DNA from: Diadema setosum
Lineage: Eukaryota > Echinodermata > Echinoidea > Diadematoida > Diadematidae
Assembly: GCF_964275005.1 (NCBI RefSeq)
Contig: NC_092706.1
Location: 5,622,564-5,686,563, forward strand
Direction: 5' to 3'
Length of the DNA stretch: 64,000 nt
Each line of letters begins with the position of its first letter. The stretch's first letter is position 1. The notes beneath the pieces were generated by a model, which saw nothing but the letters and a program-made list of their open reading frames with translations, was not told the origin of the DNA and did no database searches. This document shows positions 36,277-47,341 of the stretch, in pieces. A program made the position numbers and the translations under genes.

Positions 36277-38730
36277 CATATATATAAATTCACGTGATAC
36301 ATTGCCATTATGACATCATCGAAACTGCGTCGAAGTAACGTTTGCTTTATATCATGGGTATGAATGAGACCTTGCCAAATTTAATTTAAACATGGGGACT
36401 GGAAGAAGCCCGGATAATTAAAGGAAAACGAAAAATGACAAGACGTTAATATACAGGTTTTGAAATATATATATATATTTGCTCTTGACGTGAATATAAA
36501 ACAAAAGCAAAAACACTGGGTATTTGTCAATTGCGAACATCTTGGGTGAAATTTGATCGTTGAAGAATCTCCTTCGAAAAGTTTGGGAGTGCGGATGAAC
36601 AGATACTCGTGCCTGAGCGCCAAACACGAAAAACATCTTGTGTTTGCACACTTTTCTCTGATTTACTCAGTAAAAGCTATTTTCTTGAAGTTTTTAAGTT
36701 TCAGTTTGTTTCGCTGCGGAAAACAGACAGGCATGAGACCTGAGAGCCGTCAGTGATTCCACTTTTACTATCAAACGTTGAGGGCAGCAAAGTGCAAACT
36801 GCAGCAGTCTCAGAAAAAAAAAAACAGAAAAAACCCCGAACACATCACTGTCTTCCTCTATAATTCTCGAAGCGTTCGTGTCCTTCTTAATGATATTTAT
36901 TATACACATAAACCCCCCCCCTCTTTTTTTTCGGACACTCATTGCCTAAATCGCACGTAGAAGCTTAACGCATTTATTTCCGAGAATAGTGAGTTAACCA
37001 TATTCAATCATGTTGTTGTTGGTTTCATTAATCTGTTTCCTTTCAATTCTGCAGAACAAAAGAATGTAGGTCCAGTAGCCAAATCACGTACTAATACCCT
37101 CTACATCGTCTCTCCATAGGCTCCTACCGTTTACCCAATCATCTATAAAACAACAAACAAAAAAAAAAAGCAACAGCGACAACCAAACAATGGTTCGAAA
37201 ACACAAAATATGCAAACTCTATTATATATTCATAGGTTTGCATTGTTTTATAGGCCACATTAGCTTGAGTTTGAGAATTAAGAGTGTCATGAGAGTCATA
37301 ACATCAAAATATTATGTATTTCATAACATCATCTGTCATCGAGTGATGTAGGTTGACGTTGGATGAGAGTAAGAAAAATAGAATTCCTCTTTTTTTTTTT
37401 ACGAAGCTGGGATTGCGTGAATACTTACGTCGGGTCTTCGTCACAGGATTCGCTGAAGTTCATCGAGGTGAGCTGTTTACGCAAGGCGAGCACAGAACCA
37501 TCCTCACACGTTTCGCGAGATCTGGTAACAGAAATTGTGAAGGAATCCATGGGTAATTCACAACAGTATAACAACAGTATAATTTCATTGACTTTGAGTT
37601 CATATGGATTGCCTCCAACCTTTGTTTTCTTGGTGGGGGCGCTGTGGCATACTGAGTAGTGGATAAGATTCCCGACTCCCGATCGGAGGACCGGAGTTCG
37701 AATCCCGCCCAGTGCTTACGTCCTTGGACAAGATGTTTTTACCCACTATGTCCCTCTCGACCCAGGTGTATAAATGGGTACCTGGTAATGCTAGGGTAAT
37801 AATAATAGCAGGGCCCTCTGGTAGAGCAGCGGTAACACTGAAGAGGCTACCCGGGGTAAATAAGACATTATTATTATTACCATTATTATTATTATTATTA
37901 TTATTATTATCATTAATGTTAATATTATTCTATCGCCTCCCACCCCCCCCCCATTCCTTTCAATCATATCCCCTCAGTTTAGTCATGTCACGTTGATGTG
38001 TCTCTGCTGTTTGTTCCATTCTGTCTTAATTATTTTTGTATTAAATTAATGTTTGTAATAATGACAGTAAGTATTTTTGAAGAAACTCTTGAGTAGTTCA
38101 CAATCTACAAGCATTGATTTTTAGTGGACCTCTCAGTTCTCTTTCCCCTCTAAACATAACTTAGTATCTTCCGGTATGTATGCATATCTCTATTTGTTGA
38201 TCTGTTTATTTTTCGCACACTATAATAATGTATACAATGCTTATGATGTAATTCCGGATTTACTCTATGTTGTTGGAAGAAAAATGAGAATGAAAATGAA
38301 ATAAATGAAATTGAATGAAACTTAAATAAAAGACACTAGGTGTGGGAGATCAAAATTCATTGATATTGCAAACGACATAAAAAGAATAGTGTTAATGATA
38401 AGTATACGATAACAATGCTGGTCATACTACCCAATACGAAGCGTAAGTCAGCCGACCAGGTATCCACAAACACACTCTACTATATTCAGGTTTATTGATT
38501 TCCGCACATTTTTCTTACTCCAATTACTGTACATACTCCCTAGCTTATTATTTCATTTAAGTCCTATGCCCTTTACTTCTGTCGGGTATAACCTCCTATT
38601 AGGTTAACTAAAATTGTTCTTTATCATTCTGTGTGTACAGACAAATGAATATGAAGCAGAAGACATTAATGGCGAAAGTTAATTGAAAGAAAGTCTGACT
38701 CGCAGCGATAACCGCCTATTTTACTTCCTA

Positions 38731-38773
<43 letters not shown>

Positions 38774-39943
38774 TTATATACAACATGAGGTGGGCTCGGC
38801 CTAAGTGATGAGTGCCTCATTTTAAGTATAGTTGTGACGAAGGAAGAAGGGCTGCTAGCTGACGTTGCAGTATAGTTCACTTTGCCTTTTATTGCTCCCA
38901 AGCTTTCGACCCTGTTACAGGTCTTTTTCAAGGGCTAGGGACGTAAACAAAAAAAGCAACCAATTTGCAAACACTTGAACAGAATAAGGCAAAAAACAAG
39001 GCAAATAAAAGAAAGCCACAAGAAACCCAAAAAGGAAAATAAACAGGAACATGACATAAGGTGACCATTTTCAATGCAACAGAACAGCAATATTGTGACA
39101 TACATTGGCATGCACGGCAGTGAAATTAATAGGACAGTAGAAGCAGTATGTTATAAAATAAACAATACCAGCGGTTACGATTGCAATGAAATCATTAAAA
39201 ATAATATAAATAAGCAAAATTGAATTACTTGAACGATATGAAATGAATATAGATAAAGATAGATAGATAGATAGATAGATATAGATATAGATATAAAACT
39301 GCCGGTTCCGAGGACTTCGTTATTACGGGAGTCTGCTGCAGCTAATTAATTACTTACTGGTTGTTCGGAATTCGCAGCGTGAAGTCTGGGATGAGGTAGA
39401 TCATAACGCTCGTCACTTTATCCGTGTTAAGATTGGGCGCCTCAAGCCTTGCGAATACGCTGCATCACACACACACAAAATGATTTTACAAAAATTGAAC
39501 GAAACGCGTCTGGGGCTGGGGAAACGCGTCACTACATTGCAGATCACTAGGAAAAATAGGGCATTGATTGTACCCAACTCTGGTAATTTACTCCATCATT
39601 AATCTTAGCGGAAGAATATCACAATTCATAATAAACTGATGTCCTGCAAAAGGTATATAACACATAACAATCATGGGCATTCAAACAAACAGATAAATCA
39701 ACAAACCAACTAACATGGTTTCTTCCAGTATTTCCCTCCTCTTAAAAGTCCTCTTAATGCTGATCATATTCCCTTCTAACAGATGATCCTTCCTCATCGA
39801 TCATCATCTATTATAGGCCTATACACGTATATATCAAACACAGTGACATAATTTACGCCTGGAAGACAGAAACCATGTTAAAGAACAGTTAAATCCCTGC
39901 GGTTGATGTGATCGTGAAAAGACAAAGACAAAACTGCAGCAGC

Positions 39944-39974
<31 letters not shown>

Positions 39975-42900
39975 GCAACAACAACAACAAAACTGCCAAC
40001 AACAAACAAACAAAATTAAAGTTCGAGCGCTTTGTATGTTGCATTCTACTTTGGCACTTCCGAGCTCAAATCATAGAACCTCGTACATCGCAAGTCAACA
40101 ACAAGTTCGTGAGGGCGCTATAATGTAAACTAAATTGTTACCTGCTGAGGTTGAATGCTCCTCCCTTGCGTTGAGCGTTCAAGACGATAAATACTTGTCC
40201 TTCGGCCTGAGTCGCCAGCTGCCAAAAAAAAAAGGACAATAATGATGAAAACAAAACATCAACAAAATAAGGAAATGTGAGATGGTACAGGAAATCATTC
40301 ACTTGCCATAAACGATATCCGAAAAATAATGTGCAAGACATCGCCGGTCCTTACATGGTGAAATAATCAATACTCGCAGGTTTTTTTCCAGGGGCGGATA
40401 CAGTTATTCCGTAGGAGGGGGGGGGGGGACAAAAAAAAATATTTCTGGCGCCACTTTCGGGTTTTCCGAGTTTCATCGGCTGACACGCAAAAAAAAAAAA
40501 AAAAAAAAAAAGTTTCGGCGCAATTTTCTGGTGACCCTACAATAAAAAATGTATCATTTTTTATTTCTTTTATTTCAAGAAAAATCAATGGCTCCCCCTG
40601 GATCCGCCACTGTTTCCTGTCAAGTAAAGCAGTATCATCTCCCTCAAATGAACACATTTTGAGAATTTGGGGATTCATGACACATTCTGTTTCTAATGTA
40701 TGCATGAGCACTGTTATCATACGTTGTTTGACCACCTCATACCTATCCTGACACTTTTCACGTTTTTCTTTTTTCTTCAACCGTTAGCTGATCACAAATT
40801 AAGGGAAAACGGCTAAGTTCGACCCTATATACTAAAACTGCAAAATCCATTCCGTGTACTGAAATATAATTGACATGGGATACAAGAACCAACACAGGGA
40901 CCGCGGAACGATTTCGGGGGGGGGGGGTGGGGTGGAGGATTGTTGGGATGTCAAAGGTCAGTGGTGGAATCCCCCGACGTTTCGCGCAATAATTCTGCAA
41001 CGCGAGAATACCTTGTCATGACACCAAATCATAATTAATGAGACCTACAGCATTCAAGCACGCGCCAGAGGCGGAATGCTTCACAGACAACTCGAAAACA
41101 ACTTTTGTGACTTTTAAAAAGTGACCCCTTGACCCGAATTCACGAAGGTGGTACAAATGAAACCATGGTTTAAACCATGGACAAAAACCATGGAGCGCCA
41201 AGTGTCGCATGAAATATTTCGTTACGAAATCAGTCATTTCGTCGATGAAATGATTATTTTTTAACGAAATGACAACATTTTGTAACTAAATGAGCATTTC
41301 GTCCAAGAAATGATAATTTCGTTAACGAAACGGTCATTTTGCCGACGAAATGACCAATTTCGTAACGAAATATTCCGTGCGACAGTCGGCGCTCCATGGT
41401 TTTTTTCCATGGTTTAAACCATGGTTTCATTAAATGTACCACCTTCGTGAATTCGGGCCCTTTAGTTTTTAATGTGTGCTCACTCATACATGACCGATGA
41501 GATCACTCTCATTTTCCCACAAAAGTCAATCAGTAACTGTAGAAAGAATCCTGTCAAATCATTTTGCTCAACCCCCTTTTTTGTTCAAATGTTACACTAA
41601 TTTGATCACAGAGGACGTACTTTTTTTAGTTGTGTGTAAGCCTATGTATTCGTAGTCTTTTGCTACAAAGGCCCTCTGGCTATGTGGTGGTGAGCGAATG
41701 GGGGCGAACGAAGCAAGCTCAACCGAGTTGGAAAGCGCCAGGGCCTTTTGAGAACTGATTCGCATCTTTATGTTTGTCCTTTGAATTACCCATTTTTGCT
41801 CTCCTAATCGGGGAGCAAAAATCGACCAATCTGCATGTTTGTCTGCCCGAGCCTAATTTGCATACGGCGAATGCATGCCACTGACCTCCACTGGTGGAGG
41901 GATACATGTGAACAGCACGGAGGATGTGGGGAGCTCGCCATTCCATTGGTCGACTAGAACCGTTAATATGACTATTCAGTAGGGTTCATTATATGTGTCA
42001 TGAATATTAATGTGTGAATCAGATCTCAAAAGGCCCTCGCGCGGTCGCGCTCGGCTGGGCTCGCTTCGCTCGCTCGTTATAGCCATCATACAGCGAGAGG
42101 GACTTGACCAAAGGCTAATGTATTAGCGTTACTTTTTTTTTCTCCCTTGTTGATTTGATTTAAAAAAAAATGAAAGCAAGATACCAGTTTATATTTTTTT
42201 AGTATGTATTAGGCATAAGTATTCACAACTAAATGACACGCGCCTTAAAAATCAAGATAACAACAACAACAGAACTCACTCTCTGAGAAGCGCTGCCCCA
42301 GAAGGCAGCCATGGTGTGATTTGGGCAGTTCCTGTCTCCCCACTTTGGGCAGGCGGTAAAGTTGAGTCCCGCCGAACTCGAGTCGTCTGCCGAGCCGCAC
42401 CACGTGAGGTTACCCGCCATGTAGCCTGGTAGAGTCTCCTCCAGTACCGTGTGCTCTGACGTCACCTGAGCGACGTCTTGAGGAATGTTGGCGCCCAAAA
42501 CACCAGACCAGAAAGTTGTCTGCCAGATGTAGAAAAACAAACAAACAAACAACAAACAAAAACAACAAAACAAATCAAAACATCTTTAATGTTAAGAATA
42601 AAAAAAAAACAGAACATACGTCATAATATCAAAAGGAGAATAAATATAAAATAGTATTAATGACTAAGAAACCAAGAAACAAATCATTGTTGTTACAAAT
42701 CATTTTCTACCTCACTTTACCTGCAAATACCCGAATAGATTGAAATGCAATGGTGTTATGATATTATGATAAATAGATTATGATTACCATCATCATTGAT
42801 GACGATGATACACTGTTGTTCCTTAACATGATTTTGATAAATATGCTGTGAGACATCGTCTTAAAAACAAGTGAAAGTCTCCAGGAAAATTCGAAATAAA

Positions 42901-45900
42901 ATAAGAACGCAGCGGAATTATACATTTTACTTTTGCGCACTTTCACATAACTCGAAAATCAGAAGAGACGATTTCACTCTCTCACAAATCTCCTATTTGC
43001 TGGTATACCAAAGCATAAAGGACTTCAAAACATTGATAAAATCAAAAAGTCATTATAAACATCATGACAAAGTAATTTCACCTTACGTTTCCGCTCTTAA
43101 ACTGTTAAAAATGCATACAATAGACTTTGAAGTACGTTCATACTCGGCCTGCAATTACGCGCTGTATAGGCATGTTGATTCCTGTATTTATATACCCCTG
43201 AAAGCCAATGAGGGTCGGTAAGAAGGCAATTAAATTAGTGAGAAGTGTAGCCTTGCTAGTAGGCTATATAGCACACTTCCGGCATACGTGCCTATTCAAT
43301 CCAGTTGATATCACCGTTGGTTTCACATAGCAGGTGGAAGTTGTTGTTTTCATTTAATATAGTAAAAAAAAAATGTATTAAACCGCATAAACGCATCGGT
43401 CACGAATGACTTGTAATCATAATGACTTTCCTAAAGCGACGAGTCACCATCGCCATTGTTTCGACGTCCTTCTCCATGTTCTCGATAGGAATTATCTGTG
43501 ATCATATAGACAATTCTAGTAAATTACCTCGCCGTCTGTATGTTACCCTCAAATGAAATAATTACCATCTTCATGTTATTCGTTTTCAAAGCCAAATCGT
43601 AAGCTTCTATTCGAGCGATGCTTACATCAGCTTCTGTACTCTGAGAAACAGGCACCTCGAACAACAATAGTTCGTAAACAAACTGTGATCATGCATCAGT
43701 GTGTTACGAGGTCTTCCTATTTTTTAACCAGTGATCGTGAATAGTGTATATACACGTGAATACGTTAATGAAATCACAGTCTTGCTGAGATTTATATAGT
43801 TTTAGTCTATAATAGTATCTATATGTTTCCTTTGTGTTTTAGTGTATGTCATTCTAGTTCTATTCATCCCACATCCCCTATAGATCATGTAATCAAGCAG
43901 CCTTCACAGCAGGGAAATTGAAGTCGAATTTACATGTGGATTGAATGCATGTAACAATATCATAACACGTCCACAAAGTTTGGGGAGTTTCGGACAACCG
44001 TTGAAAATTATGAACTTTTAAAGATTCGTTGAAGCCATCACTGGATGAGAAGACTACTTAAAACGTTCGTGGAGCTAATAATATATGCAACTCTATAAAG
44101 AAAATAAGGAGAAATCCACAACATTTCATATTCATGAAAGATACAGCTCGTTCCCTCGACTTGCACCTGATCGACAAAATTGCCCTACATCGACGTAAAC
44201 ATTCGACTTGTTACTGACACATGTTGAGGGAAATATATCATTCATCCTGCTTACTGAAAGAGGTAATTATTGTGGTCATTTAGTGTGCCAGGAATATGAA
44301 AAAAGTTGATATTTTCTTTATGTTTCCCTTATGTTATTTTCCATACATGACGTCACAAAGAGTTGTGGTCTTCTCATAGCGATGAATTAGAATTTTACAG
44401 CTTTTTGACGGATTGTACGTACTTCCTTAAACTTCGCTGTTGTGTTCTACTAATGTTTCTACATTCCCCTTAATCACATACACAATTGGTTTTCATGCTC
44501 CTTTTATATTGGAGAGCGCGGCACATTCGTAACGGAAATTGTTTGGGGTCTCATCCTGTTACCGTATACATTATGGAGATTGAGAATGTTTACAGCTAAA
44601 CAAAGGAAAGGAAACGGAAATATTATATCATACCATGTCATACACTTGCACTTTCGCTATAATAGCATACCTTCGTAAGGCATGTAATAGATTGACTCGG
44701 TTTTACAAGTCATTTTTTAAATAGCCCATACCAAGTATCACGATGTGTGGCATTAAACGAATGATCTTTATCACTGGATTATATACAGGGCAAATTATAG
44801 CAAAGCTTCACTCCTTTTTCTCTATATCAAATCTTACAGAAGGCTGTCCGTTTTGTTTTGTGGTGTTTTGTTCTGTTTGTTTGTTTGTTTGTTTTTTTTT
44901 TTTGTCTTGTGGGACAAAATCGTGAAAGTGACAACCTTTTAATCTTTTTATATATATTTTCACAAAGCAGTGGTATTGGTTAAAAGCATTCTATGCAAAG
45001 TCGATGAGATGGCAATAATATTGTCACATGCGATATCTTTCATCGACATTTGAGTCTACATCTTAAGTCAAAATTTTGGTTAATTTCAGGACTCAACATC
45101 GAGCAAGTCCTTATCCCCCAAAGTCATCGTTGCTAATTATACTATATACCAAGACTTCACGCAAAAGATTACTTCTATACAGCATAATTTCAAAAACTTA
45201 TATTTAGTGAAGGTACTGTGACATCAATACTTCATCTGATTTTGCATACGTGGTTGGAGTCAACATCACTATTTATCACTATTTTCTGAAAAACGTGTGA
45301 AAACTTAAACTAAATCCTATAAGCTTCGTCTCTTTCAGTACCCTACTTTATCGAAAATTCAACCACGCTGTTTGTTTGATTTTACTAAATCTATTTATTC
45401 AAATAAACTGGAATATGGAGTGACACTGTAATCTAAAACCCATCAGCCATGCACACCTGCTCCCAGCAAGACTTTTCCTGTTTACACAGAACATTTATCA
45501 AAGTCGGAAACATGGGTAGGTCTCAACTCTATATTGCTAAACACAAACTCCTCTAACCGCATACAGTTGCACACTTTCGTTTTCCAGAATTTTTAGAAAA
45601 AAAAATGCTTGCTGATCCCCCCCCCCCCCACCGATTGCATTTTTGTCATTAAAGGGATGGTACAGTATTGGTGGAGATGAGAATTGGGCTTTTAACTTTT
45701 TGCGAGATACCTAATTAGTACAGAGCATACCATTCTAAGAGGAATTCAAAGTTTATTTGATGAAAATTGGGTTTGGAATGACTGAAACATCCAAAAACAA
45801 AGTAAAACAAGGCGATCGTAAAAAGTGTGGGGCCCACACTTTTTTTAGAATCGTCTGTTTTGGATATCTCAGCTATTTCAAAACCAATTTTCATCAAATA

Positions 45901-47300
45901 AACATTGAATTCCTCAGGGAATTACATGCTCTTTCATATTTCATAAGAGGTTTTTCATTATCTCACCAAAAATGTTAGAAACCTGAAATTAGGTCTCAAC
46001 CAAAACTATACGATCCCTTTAATACCAACTGTCATTATTTCTTTTGTGGTTGTCATTCAATGCCAAAGTGAGCTCAGTCAAACATTAGAGCATGTCTCAG
46101 TCTCCAGTGTGAAACACATTATGCGCACACTCCTTCCACTTCGATCTAACCCCGCACAATATAATACGGCGTCATGTCATCTTGCCTGCGCAGGAGAGGA
46201 AAAAAATATTAAAAGATTGAAGTTAACATTATGACATGACATCGAAAGTATACTTTGCCTCATTTATTACACATCGTCAAATGTTGACTTGTAGTTCAGC
46301 TGACTCGTATAATAAAATTATGAGAGAGACAGAAGGAAATAAGAGAGACAGAAGGTATAGATATGATTATGCCTTTCTGTTGCCATATCAGCTTTGATTA
46401 AGCAAGCTGTTTTTAAAAACAAGACCAAATTATACGGAAGTGCCTCAGCCACTCTCTTTTTGAGACTCCTTAATTATGTCTTATGCTTGCAGCCTGAGAC
46501 ACCTAGTCGTCTTGTCTATAGGACGAGGATGCACAAAGGCGCCTTTATCTACACTTACTATGGCGCCTATTAGGCGTTTGCAAGTTGTAAGAAGTTGTCT
46601 TTTTATCCTCTGATCATAAACAAAGAGCCCTAAATGGTTTTGAGAAGTCGTCGTTTCGTCTCTAATGGGCAAGATTCAACGGAGTCATCCCACAAGACCG
46701 ACACCCACGATTCATACAGCTCACGAGTCACACAGTCCAAGAGTTCGACATAGGCAAATAAAGCCCATGAGTTCGACACTAGGTAAAAACATCCCACGAG
46801 TTCGACAGATACAACACCGGGCTTATAATGTGTCGGTCTCGTGGGCCTTGTTGGCTTGGTGTCGAACTCATGGGCTGAATGACTCGTGAGCTGTATAACT
46901 CATGGGCTGTATGACTTTTGAGCTGTATGACTCGTGGGCTGTGTGACTCGTGGGTGTCAGTCTCGTGACGTGTACCAATTAACAAATTTCCACAACCCGC
47001 CATGCGCTCGTCGTATATAGACCGAAGCCTGTAATAATGCATGAATTCTGCCAACCATCAGACTTGTAACTTCTCATCTCGATTCCTTGACTCACTTTGT
47101 CTCTCCTTGTTTGGGGAGGAGCCATGTTCAAGAACGCGTCGAAAGCATCAGGTGGTGTTGCACATGGGTCCACGCTTCGGATGGCACTCATGAACGAGTT
47201 CACGATGGACTCACATTTCAAGTTACGACTGGGGAGTGACCAGAAGAAGAAAAAGACGATTATGAATATGATCATGATGGTGATGAAATTGTTGATGATT

Positions 47301-47341
<41 letters not shown>

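Noticed and set aside
37640..37715. Possible tRNA gene
   Set aside because: A- and B-box-like words are present, but there is no intact cloverleaf. The sequence continues into a SINE body with ATT tail.
41016..41487. Minus-strand frames with repeated Val-Ser-Leu-Thr-Lys
   Set aside because: They are translations of the ATTTCGT-module MITE. The same frames appear in the copy at 21088-21291.
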